In this document: positions 42,361-53,796 of the stretch, piece after piece
Position numbering within the stretch: position 1 is the stretch's first letter
How the letters are laid out: each line of letters opens with the position of its first letter
DNA from: Mycoemilia scoparia
Taxonomy: Eukaryota > Kickxellomycota > Kickxellomycetes > Kickxellales > Kickxellaceae
DNA length: 64,000 bases
Assembly (NCBI GenBank): GCA_027575805.1
Contig: JANBPU010000019.1
Span: 1-64,000, forward strand
Direction: 5' to 3'
Notes under the pieces: generated by a model
Told to the model about the DNA's origin: nothing
What the model saw: the letters and a program-made list of their open reading frames with translations, nothing else
Databases searched by the model: none
Program-made: the position numbers and the translations under genes

Positions 42361-42923
42361 TTCTCATTTATCACATATCGCGCTTAGCTGCCTAGATTGA
42401 CAAATGGGAGTGCCCCAAAGATACCTGGGAATTTGTTCGTGCCCAAACCCTGATGTATGTTGTACCAATGCCTACACACCTAGCATATATATCTAGAAAC
42501 ATCTCGCCATTTGTATGTATCGAGCTCTTTACTAGCACCACAACAAAGGCATGCACAGCCCCGTGTGGCTAGCACCATTTGTTGTATAGAAACACAGCAT
42601 ATGTTTGCATCTCAACAGGGACCCATACATTCTGATTGCCTTGTAAAATCATTTTCCAGCCGAGATCATATTGTCTGGGCGGGTGGGTGAGTGATTGAGT
42701 GAATGTGTGTCAATATCAAAAGCCCTTTATAAAACGAGTAGCAACAACAATAAAAACATTCCTTTTATAATAACGGGACGATTTGTGCTGATAATAACAA
42801 AGATGATGCAAACACTGCATTGTGCTTGGGGGTCATTCCTTGTTATCTTTCCGAAAATTATCAAGGGTGAGGAGACACTCTAGAAAACTATGCATCCATC
42901 CTTCTTCATTATACTTGTTTAGA
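42361..42923. other. Intergenic, nothing recognised
   Basis: No gene, RNA or repeat recognised between the two elements. Confidence 0.4.
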
Positions 42924-43017
42924 CATATGGATCATAATTTTTGAAGGGTGCATGTTGATAGGGGCAATCCCAGCCAAGTGTGTGACTCTATAGCCCTTCA
43001 AAAATAGCTACCCATAT
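42924..43017 (-). mobile_element. Family A MITE, copy 10 (short)
   Basis: CATATGG then ATCATAATTTTTGAAGGGTG at the left and TAGCCCTTCAAAAATAGCTA then CCATAT at the right. The inverted internal block GGGGCAATCCCAGCCAAGTG marks it as reverse orientation with a central deletion. Confidence 0.78.
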
Positions 43018-43020
43018 TAT

Positions 43021-43149
43021 GGCAGGTTCTTCATCAAAAGGGGACAATCATGTACCCTCATATATTCCTGAAAGCTTGACCCATAAGCCATACATTTTGG
43101 GGGAGCGCCAGGGAGATTATTCTAGTAAACTTCTGGAGGAGACCCTTCC
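43021..43149 (+). mobile_element. Family B MITE-like element, copy 3
   Basis: GGCAGGTTCTTCATCAAAAG at the left; CCTCATATATTCCTGAAAGC, CCATAAGCCATACATTTTGG and TTCTGGAGGAGACCC toward the right. It lies between a complete and a partial family A copy, suggesting nested insertion. Confidence 0.6.
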
Positions 43150-43217
43150 TTTGAGTCGTAATTGCGCCTATAATCATTGGTCACCTGAAGGTAGCCTTCA
43201 AAAATTATCACCCATAT
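43150..43217 (+). mobile_element. Family A MITE, right-half fragment, copy 11
   Basis: Keeps ATTGCGCCTATAATCATTGG, TCACC and the right end GCCTTCAAAAATTATCA then CCCATAT. The left half is missing or replaced by the adjacent family B element. Confidence 0.6.
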
Positions 43218-43757
43218 ACAATCGACAGCTTGACATATCTAGGAGGGCTAGCTGCATACATACATCTGAACAATTGCCAAAAGTCCTTGTACTCTGTTTA
43301 TCTCCTAATATATCACATCTTTTTATATATGCTCTCTTTGGTCTTTACTCCTTGCTAATTGTATTTCCTTGACGACATCCCGTCCTTCTCCTTTCTCTCC
43401 CCTATTCTGTAAAGGTCGTGTAACTCTGTATATGCATTCATACATGTGGAAGCGGCTACTAACACCACCTGCCCTAATATCATAGTAAACCAAGCATCTC
43501 TCTCTCCCCTCTCTCTCAAGTCGCCAAGAAATTCAATAAAAAATACGACATCTGAGCGAAAGATCTACTATCCTGAATAATGTTTGTGCCTATGCGTCTA
43601 CCTTTAATATATGCGCTAAATCGTTACATTTTCAACATTCTTTAATTTAGTTTTTATAAAACGTCGTATACTGCAAACACATCCTTTAATTCAATCAAAA
43701 ACAAAAAAGAAATAATTCTCAAAATAATAACAAACAATGAAATTCATAATAAAATCT
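43218..43757. other. Intergenic: 3' flank of the GH35-like gene
   Basis: CT-rich and AT-rich sequence; no gene supported. Confidence 0.4.
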
Positions 43758-46700
43758 TTACTTTATTTCGATTTCAACCGGAATGGTGCCACTCGATCCT
43801 TTAGGTATATCGCCTCCACTACTGTTAGCAGGACCACCAGTAGTAGTTTCTGATGCCCATCCGTACACCATGAACTTGACTGAACACTTAGTGTCCGTTG
43901 AACTGTACCATGCAAATGTCGTCTTGATATCTTTTCCGCTTCTTGATGATGTCTTTAGTAGGCTACAACGTTCATCGCCGTCACTATCCTTATTATCACT
44001 ATTAGGCTTGGTCTTTAAGTCCTTCTTGTCGTCATCTTTAGCTGATGATGATGCTTTGATCAGTCTAAAGCCATGATGCCTTCCAATAAGATGTCCATCG
44101 ACCCAGACATATAATGTGACATTTCCCTTTATACTAAACAACAAGGGGTGATCCAAATCAACCTGAATGCTGGAATTGACATCCATACGGATCCACTGAA
44201 CTCCAAAATCGGGGTTAACATTGAGTCTGATCTTATTTACCAGTCTATTATCAGGCCCTTTAGATTGGCTCAAGTTGACAAATTTGGTCAGCAGATCCTT
44301 GCCAGAGTCAGCATCTTCAACGACCTTCCATCCCTTTGTTTCACACTCATCTGGTAATCCTGATGTACTGTATGGATTGGAAAGACTGGTGGTACTGACA
44401 CCGACCATTTCCCAGGGTGCTTTGAGTTCATTAGTCCTTGGGTCATTGCTTTCATCATGAATTTCACTATCATCATGATGATGTCCAGTTGCCAAATTAA
44501 ACCCATGCCAGTATGCGTTGATAAGTCCTCTGGGCGTTCTTGCATCATTCATTAGACGTGCCTGGGATCCCAATCCAAATGATTCAACCAATACAATGAC
44601 CTCGTTTCTGATACTCTCGTTCCCTTGGCCAACATACATGAATGGCGTAACATCATACGATCTGGTATCGTTTCTGAAATCTGGACCTCGATATGATCCA
44701 GCTTGGCCCAGTTTGTCACTCAGCGTAGTGTGCCCCGACATATTCTTTCCATTAACAAACAAGGTGCATCTGTGTCGCCCATTCAGTTCTAGACGAATCT
44801 TTTTGTCAGTTAGATGGCGGTAGTTTAGGTGTACTGTGCCTCGGTATACTGTATGGCAGCACGAGAATGTCAGATCTTGGGCCAAGAATGCAAACTGTCC
44901 CAAATCGCGGCTGCTTGGGAGCGTATTGATATCGTCCATGCTTTCTAGATCGGTGTAGGTAGGCAGTAGTTCCCAGTTATAGGTGTCCCAGTCAGTAATA
45001 CGGGACTCAATCTTTTCAATCTTCTTGTCCAGTGATTTTTGGGCTTTAGGAATTGTGTACTGAGTGAGGAACGCTAGTGCTGGATACTTTTGATCCTTGG
45101 TATCATTCTTCACCAAAATGCCGTTAGATTTGTGTTGACCCAAAACAATGATGCTTTGGTCTTTACCATCATCGCTATCTTGCATAGCAAGAATCTCGTC
45201 ACCATCAAATATAACGTTTTGGCTACCCCATGAAATGAGCTGTGCTCCATTACCATCTTGACTGAACTCTGCTAACAGCGTATTACTTTCTTCCTCGTTA
45301 ACAAGGATAACATATATACACTGGGTTTCGCTATTGATTTGAACTAGGTTGGACTTTTCGCCGAATTCAACGATACTGAACATGACATCGTCTTGATCGC
45401 CATCATCATCGGTAAGGTATTCGACTGAGGCATCATCTCCCAATACATTGACACGGCCAACAAATGCCATCTGTCCATGTTGAACGCTCTCAGCTGGGAC
45501 AATCCAAACCTCTGATGGCCTGTATCCCTCAAAGACGACTTTTTGGCGCAAGTATACGGGCTTAGTCGATGCCAGGAGTCTAGTAAATGCTGCACCAGTA
45601 TTGGCTGTAATATCATAATTGGAAAGCAACACAAGGGCTGAGTCAGCTGGCAATGAACCTTCGAGAGTAACGACTGGCTCAGCATTGATTGGATCATCGT
45701 CAAGTATAACACTCAGATTGAACTTCTTTGTCTCCGAGTGATCAGGCGAACTTAGGGTGGAGGATTCAGGGCGAACAAAGCCAACAAGAGTCAGTCCTTC
45801 CCCATGGATAGCCTCTTGCTCTACGGTTAGCCCCTTTACATCTTCAGATGAATCAAGTGCACTACGACGATAATCTGCCCTAATCCCCTGACCCTGTACC
45901 ACAATACCACGAGCAGCACGAATCTTTGGTTTATAGATCCATGGTCTTTCATGAACAGAATCGGTCTTTGCCAGAATATGAGCCACACTTCTTATAGAGT
46001 ATAGCAGCAGGTGTGTTTTCAGACCCTGCTCGCTATACATCAAACCATCATCCAAGAACGAACTCTTTGGTGACAGCTCATGGACATATACGCTACTGAA
46101 AATATCATGAAATGAGGTTGGGACTAGTTGGGACATTGAGAATATAGTTGAGCCAGCAGCCATTACTGATGCCAGTTCAAATGACAAATTGTATGGGGTG
46201 GCACTCATTTGGTCGATCTCGTTGATAAGCAATGGTGTGTTGTTGGCTCTAAGTGGGTAAAGGTCCTGCAGAACTGTATCTGTGTTTAGGGTGCCAGGGA
46301 ACAGTGTATGGCCCTCGATGTCAACAAAGAAATCATCGGATATGAGCTTCCACTTCCTAAGCTTGTCTTCAACATACTTGTAGGCTCTAGCCAAATTTCC
46401 AGCAACCAGTTCCGAGGTCTTTAAGTTGTTTGCAACCAGTGGAACAGTTATACTGAAATCACGAGCACCATAAGCAAGGGCACGCATCTCATCACGCAAA
46501 TGCATTGGGAAGCCATCTTTGCCCATTCTGCTGTACAGCTGGTTCTCCACTTGAACCAAAACAACGCATTTTTGATGATCAGTCTTGAGACTATTGGTTA
46601 CTTGGAAGGGCTGAATGATCGGAAGGATTTGCGAATACCAGTCGTAATTCATGATTGCAAACTCTGGAGATATCCTTTTCCACCCCGAATGCCACATATG

Positions 46701-47360
46701 ACGCAAACGATACGATTTGTTTGGGATCAGCCACTGTGGGTACCCGCCAGCTTGTACGTCTTCACCAATATATGGCCCAACCGCGGCAATAACGTACATT
46801 CCGACTTCTGAACATATTTCCAAAAGCTTCTTGACATCATGGTCCTCGTCAAAGTTATATTGATTTGGAGAAGCCGAATGGAATCCCCAATGGAATCTAA
46901 GTCTAACCGTATTCACGCCACATGCCTTGATTCTCAATAGTGCTTGGCGCCATGTTCCAAGATGCCCATTAATTATATTCCAGTAATCAAAGTCGGTCGA
47001 GATCAGTACAACTGGTTTGCCGTTGACTGTTAGCCCAAATCTATCGAATTCTAGTCGGTTGACATATTTTTTGCGCGCAAACGCCACAGATTCAGTGGTG
47101 ACGGCTTGTGAGAACTTTTCACCAGATATCTCTTCGATGAATGCTACTTCGCCGGTTGAAGTCAGCTTGACGTCGTTGAGGCTGGTTAGTCGCAGTCCGG
47201 AATCGAAATGGTATCGGATCCTCCAGATCACAAACCCGATCGCTGTTATGATTATCGAGAAAATCGATAGAAGTGGATGGAACGAAAAGGTTAAGAATAC
47301 CCCGATAAGCCCGACTATTCCGGCAAAGAGCTTAGAGCGCAATATTATGGTCGAACCCAT
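43758..47360 (-). CDS. Membrane-anchored GH35-like glycoside hydrolase (beta-galactosidase family)
   Basis: A 1200-residue single-exon protein. Two adjacent hydrophobic stretches (about 11-48) form an N-terminal anchor rather than a cleaved signal. The catalytic barrel then follows the GH35 pattern: FDRFGLTVNGKPVVLISTDF, RIKACGVNTVRLRFHWGFH, AVGPYIGEDVQAGGYPQWLI, and QVENQLYS with the expected acid/base Glu272. The best candidate nucleophile is Glu381 in LLINEIDQ, but the usual Gly-Trp pair after it is absent. Later beta-rich domains include a jelly-roll-like segment (LELNGRHRCTLFVNGKNMSG) typical of GH35 C-terminal parts. A Ser/Lys/Asp-rich insert lies near the end. Family members remove beta-galactosyl residues from glycans; membrane tethering suggests action at the surface or in the secretory pathway. 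Substrate is inferred only. Confidence 0.85.
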   Translation of the reverse strand: MGSTIILRSKLFAGIVGLIGVFLTFSFHPLLSIFSIIITAIGFVIWRIRYHFDSGLRLTSLNDVKLTSTGEVAFIEEISGEKFSQAVTTESVAFARKKYVNRLEFDRFGLTVNGKPVVLISTDFDYWNIINGHLGTWRQALLRIKACGVNTVRLRFHWGFHSASPNQYNFDEDHDVKKLLEICSEVGMYVIAAVGPYIGEDVQAGGYPQWLIPNKSYRLRHMWHSGWKRISPEFAIMNYDWYSQILPIIQPFQVTNSLKTDHQKCVVLVQVENQLYSRMGKDGFPMHLRDEMRALAYGARDFSITVPLVANNLKTSELVAGNLARAYKYVEDKLRKWKLISDDFFVDIEGHTLFPGTLNTDTVLQDLYPLRANNTPLLINEIDQMSATPYNLSFELASVMAAGSTIFSMSQLVPTSFHDIFSSVYVHELSPKSSFLDDGLMYSEQGLKTHLLLYSIRSVAHILAKTDSVHERPWIYKPKIRAARGIVVQGQGIRADYRRSALDSSEDVKGLTVEQEAIHGEGLTLVGFVRPESSTLSSPDHSETKKFNLSVILDDDPINAEPVVTLEGSLPADSALVLLSNYDITANTGAAFTRLLASTKPVYLRQKVVFEGYRPSEVWIVPAESVQHGQMAFVGRVNVLGDDASVEYLTDDDGDQDDVMFSIVEFGEKSNLVQINSETQCIYVILVNEEESNTLLAEFSQDGNGAQLISWGSQNVIFDGDEILAMQDSDDGKDQSIIVLGQHKSNGILVKNDTKDQKYPALAFLTQYTIPKAQKSLDKKIEKIESRITDWDTYNWELLPTYTDLESMDDINTLPSSRDLGQFAFLAQDLTFSCCHTVYRGTVHLNYRHLTDKKIRLELNGRHRCTLFVNGKNMSGHTTLSDKLGQAGSYRGPDFRNDTRSYDVTPFMYVGQGNESIRNEVIVLVESFGLGSQARLMNDARTPRGLINAYWHGFNLATGHHHDDSEIHDESNDPRTNELKAPWEMVGVSTTSLSNPYSTSGLPDECETKGWKVVEDADSGKDLLTKFVNLSQSKGPDNRLVNKIRLNVNPDFGVQWIRMDVNSSIQVDLDHPLLFSIKGNVTLYVWVDGHLIGRHHGFRLIKASSSAKDDDKKDLKTKPNSDNKDSDGDERCSLLKTSSRSGKDIKTTFAWYSSTDTKCSVKFMVYGWASETTTGGPANSSGGDIPKGSSGTIPVEIEIK

Positions 47361-48206
47361 TCTTTGTATTCAGCTAGTGACACTCTTTTCTAGGTGGTAT
47401 AGTGATTGGTAATGTTGAATTCAGAGCAAGAGAGAGAGAGAGAGAGTTTCGAAATTTGTGTGGTTAAAGGCTGATACAGGATAATACAAATCAAAGAAAG
47501 AAAGAGAATGTGCTAAAAGTGCCTCGTCTTTTCTTTGATATGATAAAATCCCACAGTCACAGTCACACACACGCACGTTGTGTTAAGTATATAGTACTTG
47601 GTATGACGATAAGGCTAAAATACCTACAAATAAATGAGGTAAAGGGAAAGTAGACAATGAAGGGTTTTTGGAAGGGAAAGAACGTTTCTGGGATCTTTAT
47701 GGCTTTATTAAACATTCTGAGCATTTTCAATCATCACATTCCCCAAACATCGTGTCTACGTAGTCTTTTATGCCAAGATCGAAATGATCATGATATTAAT
47801 AAGCGAATCACCCAGCTCCGTCTGATCACATCTTAACTAATCAATTTGTTTTGGCTTTTCCTTCAAACTCAAGGTAGAAAAGAGCGTTAAATATACTTAG
47901 AGCCACAATCGAGCAATTTTTGAAAAGGTGTTGACTAATTCAGGGCATTACTAAAAAGCTGTGTTGACATTAATTTCGGAGCTTCCGTACCTCTATGATC
48001 AACATGCTATTTTAGTATCAATGGTGTAATGGAAACAGCGGCTAAAGAAAAGTTGAGGATCTTTTGTGTGAGCATCTTATGCAACCACATTTCCAAATGT
48101 ATTATGTGGAGATTTACTCAAATAGATAGCCCTCAAAGTAAAAAAACAAACTGACATTTCCTCCAAAGGCTGAGCAAAAAAGATACACCCATGGGATACT
48201 TTAACA
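47361..48206. other. Intergenic: promoter of the GH35-like gene
   Basis: Begins with a (GA)n tract (about 47428-47448). No other feature recognised. Confidence 0.4.
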
Positions 48207-48327
48207 ATATGGACAGTAATTTTTGAAGGGCGAATGTTTACTAGTAAAACTGGACATCCATTTAGCTGCGATTGCGCCTATAATCGTTGGTGATCAAAAT
48301 TTACCCTTCAAAAATCATCACACATAT
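48207..48327 (+). mobile_element. Family A MITE, canonical copy 12
   Basis: ATATGG then AGTAATTTTTGAAGGGCGAA, the TTTACTAGTAAA palindrome, TGCGATTGCGCCTATAATCG, then TTACCCTTCAAAAATCATCA and ATAT. Very close to the copies at 6631-6755 and 53797-53916. Confidence 0.82.
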
Positions 48328-49206
48328 AATCTTAGATGCAAAGTCAGAGCAAAACTTTAGCTAAATAGGCATATGCTTAGCTCTATACAGATACAAGAGT
48401 AGTAATAAAATAAAACAAGATTATTTTATTTAGATACAGGAGCAACAGAACATATTCACCGATTCCAGTATAAATCGGCAAGTATTTCAGTACATATTTA
48501 TACTGATAATGAACTTTTCTACTGTGTTATAAAGGGCCATGGTACAACTTTTCCTGTAAATGAACGCCATCATCTACTTGGAATTTCGAAATCAAGCTAC
48601 CTATGCAAGTACCTTTACTGTTAAGAAAAATTACAAGTTGGATATGCCAATAGCTAAGTGCCACATGATGACAAAAGTATAACTATTCACCATCTGCTAT
48701 TATTCAGAGATTCGAAAAAGTAAAATTGAGGAGACCATGTATTACCGATGTTTAATGGATTATTAAAAAGGGGAAATAAATATATATTCACAGATAATCG
48801 ATAATAATTCACAAGGGTGGCTGATGAATGGCCGTTAGTGGCGTGATAGAACCAAGATCAAGTGAATAAGGTCATCGGCGTACAGACTGGTCTCTTTTTA
48901 ATGGATAGCCTACCAAACTATGTCCACACTAACCTCATAGCCCTTTGTTTCATATATATAATACCTATCAATTGCCACAGAATTCACATTCGCACGTATA
49001 TATCCTTTTAAACTTGAATTCACCTACATCTTATTATTACTATTATTATTATTATTACAATAATAAGCTATTGTAGAATTTATTGGCTCCAAAGTAAAGA
49101 GCAAAATATATGATCTTTACATAGTCAGCTCAAATATTTTCTCCTTTAAGCATCTCCCGTAGGTCTAAAAATTTACAACATTGTATTGATATTAGTAGAG
49201 AAAGAA
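48328..49206. other. Intergenic with a retrotransposon relic; promoter of the acyl-CoA oxidase gene
   Basis: Contains a copia-protease-like fragment (listed separately) and an (ATT)n tract at about 49030-49055. The last part is the promoter and leader of the oxidase gene. Confidence 0.4.
48425..48620 (+). pseudogene. Fragment resembling a Ty1/copia retrotransposon protease region
   Basis: A frame opens with LDTGATEHI, the form of the copia-type aspartic protease active site (D-S/T-G-A-T-x-H-I). A 'KGHGT' block follows about 35 codons later, where copia proteins have a G-x-G-T turn, and then a LLGISK segment. It ends at a stop, and other frames pick up short similar-looking pieces. No LTRs, integrase or reverse transcriptase are visible nearby, so this would be an old fragment. 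Confidence 0.35.
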
Positions 49207-51404
49207 ATGGAATACCCAACACATCTTGAAACACCTTCGTCGCCAGTCCATACTGCCAAGACCTTGGCCTATGAGCGTTCAAAGGCATCCTTTTCCGTAA
49301 AGGATATGGCGGAATTCATCATGACCAAAGACTATTTGGAACGCAAGGATAAGGTCATGAGGATATTTCGAGCTGAGCCTGAGAACTTTGACCGATCAAA
49401 TACCTATTTCCAAAGCAGAAAGGAAAAATTGGATGCTGCTTTTAGATCAGAGAAACGCCTAATAGAACTGATGAAGTAAGTAAAGCTTTGTCCTCAATAT
49501 ATGAATCGTAGTGTGGGCTAATTTCTTTGAGCATTTTGGTAACACGTTTGATGGGTATTCATAACTACAATTACGTTGTTGTTATTGTTGTTTTTAGGGA
49601 AGGGAAGATCAGCCACGAGGATACTGTAGTTACAATAACTTTGCTTGGAGAAATTGGACCACTTGGTCTCCACCGTCTAATGTTCATACCCACTCTAGAG
49701 GCTCAAGCTAGTGATGAACAACAAGAAGTCTTCTTGAAGCAAGCAAGAAATTATGAGATCATCGGTTGCTACGCCCAAACCGAAATTGGCCATGGTTCCA
49801 ACTTGAAGGGGCTTGAGACCACTGCCACCTTTATTGAGGAAACCGACGAGTTTGAAATTAATAGCCCAACATTAACTTCAACAAAGTGGTGGGTTGGAAG
49901 TCTTGGCATCACTTGTACTCATGCCATGGTTATGGTCCAGCTTTACATTAAAGGCAAACACTATGGTATCCGCCCAATCCTTGTGCCAATTCGTTCAACC
50001 GAGACTCACAAGCCGCTTCCAGGCGTGACTGTTGGCGATGTCGGCCCAAAGTTTGGAGCTAACACCATTGACAATGGCTTTGTCATTTTTGATCACGTTC
50101 GCGTTCCTCGCTTTAACCTCTTGCAGCGTTATATCAATGTTGCCAGAGACGGTACTGTCACTATTCCCAAAGACGCTGATCCCAAGATCATATTTGGCAT
50201 CATGGTTGCTACGAGAGTTGATATTGTCTATAACATGTCGCATGATATTATAAAGGCAGCAACGATTGGCGCTCGGTATACTTCAGTACGTCGTCAATTA
50301 ACTGATAAGGCAGACAAAGCTCCTGTTCCTGAGGGCTCAGAATCACCTATACTTGATTATTCTATGGTCCAATATCGTCTTATTCCTGTTGTGGCTAAAG
50401 CATATGCCATGCTTGCCACAACACACATCATCTTTGACAAATATAATAAATATATGGACCAAGTTAGCAAAGGAGATTTCTCGATGATGAAAGAAATTCA
50501 CGCAACTAGCTGTGCTCTTAAGCGCTGGACCACCGAAAGCTGTGTTCAGGGCATCGAAACATGCAAGAATATCTGTGGTGGTCACGGATTCTCGCAGTTC
50601 TCGGGTCTCAACGAATTATATGTAAACACTTATCCAAATGTCACTTGGGAAGGCGACAACTATGTCCTCTGCCAACAGACTGCCCAATACCTCATCAAAA
50701 CCATCAAGGCCATCAGAGCTGGGAAGCGCGTCGAAGATAATGGCTCGACCGGATTCCTCAAGCAGTATGTCTCTGGCAAACTGGTCAAATCGCAATTCTC
50801 CAGGATGTCGGTTAGTCAGTTGGCCGCTAGCCCCGATGCCCAGCTGGAGCTCCTCGCTTACAGAGCTGCTGCTATGGCCGACGACATGCTAGTTGGTATG
50901 GAAAAGAGAGGAAGAACCTGGAACCAGTCTTTGGTCAAAATGCCACGTCTATCAGATGCATACTGTGACTACATTGTCGCCAGCTACTTCAGACAACACA
51001 TCGAGAGTTTACCAAAGAACTCACCTCTTCGTCCTGCACTATATCAGCTTGGCTCTGTCCTATTTTTATACACTCTGGCTAATACCACTGGTGACTTGTT
51101 GCGCCTGCCTGGCAACCTATTCACATCTGAATGGGCCGATGACATTGAGCCTGAGCTTCTCAAGACCACTGAGATCATTCGTGAACAAGCAGTTCCACTT
51201 GTTGATGCCTTCGAGGTACCTGATGAGAGACTTAACTCTGCTCTGGGAAGATCTGACGGCCAAGTATACGAAAACTACCTCAAGATGGCCATGTCTGATC
51301 CCATCAACTCTGGTGAGACCGCAGACAAGATCCGCCAACTCTGGTGGGATCAATACTTGGGACCAGTTGTGAAGGGCAATGGAAATCTGGCCTCTAGGCT
51401 GTAG
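49207..51404 (+). CDS. POX1: Peroxisomal acyl-CoA oxidase (2 exons)
   Basis: Exon 1 is 49207-49475 and exon 2 is 49598-51404; the 122-nt GT-AG intron joins them in frame to 691 residues. The ATG at 49207 is the first in the frame. The enzyme oxidises acyl-CoA to trans-2-enoyl-CoA with release of H2O2, the first step of peroxisomal beta-oxidation. Seen: the N-terminal helical domain, the FAD-binding middle domain (GCYAQTEIGHGSNLKGLETT, STKWWVGSLGI, GPKFGANTIDNGF), and the C-terminal acyl-CoA oxidase domain with RRQL and CGGHGFSQFSGLNELY then TWEGDN, containing the catalytic Glu position (E of WEGDN). It ends ...SRL, a type 1 peroxisomal targeting signal. Length and motifs are normal and it looks fully functional. 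It converges with the Rer1 gene. Confidence 0.95.
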
Positions 51405-51796
51405 ATCACAATTACACATTTCCTGGTTTCGCCACATTTGTACTGTAAACAGTATTTTGCTTTATTTGATTGTTTTCAGCGATTATTAGATTATTATTTG
51501 TTTTACCGCATTTCAAACTGTTTTTTATGCACAACCCATCCACCCAGGGAGAAGAGACATTAGACTCTCAAGCGTGGTCCTGATTTATTTATCTGATTCT
51601 ATTAAATATCTTTCCATTATTTCAACTTGTTTATTGGCTGATCTGTGTTGTGACTATTTAAATCATTTCTTTTTAGGCCATCAGAGTATTTGGCTAACTC
51701 GATTCAAAAGCATGATATGGGATATATAACATTTATACATGGCAAATAACTGTGTATTCGAAATAAGAACAATAAAGAAATATGACAATCTAATAA
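51405..51796. other. Intergenic between convergent oxidase and RER1 genes
   Basis: T-rich 3' flanks of both genes, with an AATAAAG motif at about 51770. No gene seen. Confidence 0.45.
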
Positions 51797-52786
51797 TTAC
51801 TTGGCACCATAGCGCTTCTTGCCCCAGTTGGAGAAGGGGACATACTTGTGTCTAATCATGTGCTCAATCTGGCGACGCATAGTCAAGACAAACAAGAATA
51901 CCCAGTAGAATAGCAAAATTGGCCAGAATACGGGGATATCAAACGCTGTAAAGAACGTACAGAACAATGAAATAGTAATAGCCCATGTGGAATTAAGCCT
52001 ATATAAAACAAAAGTGGATAATTAATAATTAGGATATAGACTGTGGAAATTGAATCCTGTTGCATCACATCATGATGGATAATAATAAATCCAAGATGGT
52101 TGCAAGGGATCATCATTCGTAATCCAGATACAAATACAAAGCCACGAATAAATTAATGGTAGCGGAAACTTACCAGAACTTAAATTCAGGAAGTCTGCGA
52201 ATAAATGGCTTGAATTCTTCATCGTTTTTTACGGGTAGAAGACCAGGACCTTCGGCTTCGGCTTCGTCTTCCAATCGATCAGTCAGGGCAGGATCAAACT
52301 TGGGGGTCAAAAAGGCCAAGAACAGATTAAGCAGGTAAATGCCCAACGCGTAGCATACGATATACCAACCCTCAGCAACTATGATTCGCACCATAAACAA
52401 GACCACCATAAATATAGTAAAAGCCCAGCGAGGCCCCGGGAACGGCGTAATAATGTCCAAAACACGCGTATATGACTATATATATATTTATGCGTGCATG
52501 TGGTTTTTAACCAACATTGTATGTGCGTGTGTGTGTGTGTGTTAATAAAGATCATTATATCCAGATTTTTATACGTGGTTGTAATTTGATGGGCATGAAA
52601 GGAAACATGTACAATTTGTCACAATGTATTCCGTTATTTTTTAAAATCGCAGTGGCTGCTAACCATTGTTGGCTAGTAAATGAAAATGCATATAATGTGA
52701 GTACTTACAGCGGTCGCGGCATTATAATGGCTTACTGACGCCGTCCCCTTAATATCATCTCCTGCTCCTCCAAAAGGTGTCGACAT
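51797..52786 (-). CDS. RER1: Rer1, Golgi-to-ER membrane-protein retrieval receptor (3 exons)
   Basis: Exons are 52786-52709, 52475-52174 and 51998-51797; the introns (233 and 175 nt) are GT-AG and in frame, giving 193 residues. The family signature is clear: [27 protein letters not shown], the [16 protein letters not shown] motif just before intron 2, then [15 protein letters not shown] and [16 protein letters not shown]. Four hydrophobic spans are present as in yeast and human Rer1. Rer1 returns escaped ER membrane proteins and unassembled subunits in COPI vesicles. The only unusual parts are a short N-terminal leader ([14 protein letters not shown]) and a slightly acidic loop (EDEAEAEG) between spans 2 and 3. 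Length matches the family. Confidence 0.95.
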
Positions 52787-53274
52787 TCGGATGATGTTTT
52801 CTAGATTATTAAGTAACCACAACCAAAGGCTGTTCTGTAATTATAGCTTGTTAATGTGTAAACCAAATTTGCTTCGACACTGTGAAAAGAGCGAATCGAA
52901 ATCCAAGGTGAGATGAAAACTGTAAATGAGGTCTTGATGTCCTAAATGTTTAAAAGAATAAGCAAAAGACAAGAATCGATTATGTTTCTACTCAGGTGGA
53001 CTCCTCAATATTCTACACTTTCAGTTTGTCTGTGCGGATACGTGTGTATGTGTGTGTGTGTGGCAGCTTGTGTGTGGATAGAATCAGTAGCAGGACGCTT
53101 TGTTGATCACAGAGTAGCAACATTGGCTGATTACTTTTTACCAAATGATGGTGTCAACAGGGAATCTGATTGGCTAGGTTGCAGAGTCAAGCAATTTGGC
53201 GTTGCTATGTGGATTGCACACACAAAGATTGAATTCCTAGGCTATTGAGAGGCGACAAATGACATCAAGTATTT
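52787..53274. other. Intergenic: promoter of RER1
   Basis: Contains a short GT-rich run (about 53041-53062). No gene recognised. Confidence 0.4.
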
Positions 53275-53422
53275 GGCAGAGTCTCCCTCAAAGGTGTACC
53301 AGAATAATACCCTGGATAATAACCAATAATCTGTCAGGCTCCAGCCAAAGTATATTGAGTATGGGCTGATTGTGCAGGGAATGTATGAGGCTACCTGCCC
53401 GCGTTCCCTTCTGATGGAGAGC
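53275..53422 (-). mobile_element. Family B MITE-like element, copy 4 (inverted)
   Basis: Plus-strand ends are GGCAGAGTCTCCCTCAAAGG and CCTTCTGATGGAGAGCTT. The reverse complement shows CCTCATACATTCCCTGCAC and the same order of blocks as the copy at 34136-34288. Confidence 0.65.
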
Positions 53423-53457
53423 TTACCATTTATTTGTCCTACAGGCTCAAATGGCAG

Positions 53458-53563
53458 AATGTGGGTAATAATTTTTGAAGGGTGCCTTTTGGAGGCCACT
53501 AATGATTATAGGCGCAGTCGCAGCAAAATGAGCGACTAACCCTTCAAAAATAATCGCCCATGC
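53458..53563 (-). mobile_element. Family A MITE, copy 13 (inverted)
   Basis: TAATAATTTTTGAAGGGTGC at the left, inverted internal AATGATTATAGGCGCAGTCG, and right end TAACCCTTCAAAAATAATCG then CCCATGC. Confidence 0.78.
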
Positions 53564-53796
53564 GTTGGGTAGGAGGAGATTCCGGGGTGGTTATGATCAT
53601 TTCCAATAACATTTAATTTATATGAGGATGCATACCTGGGGGATCATGGTGCCATTAGGTGGTTGGGCTATGTTCTCTTTTGACCAGCACATAAAGAACA
53701 GACAGAAGTTTTACATTTCTTTTAGTTAAAGTGCAATTCTTTTGTTCTAGTGTACGTACTTGATTTACTATACTGATGAACATGCCTTCATGAATA

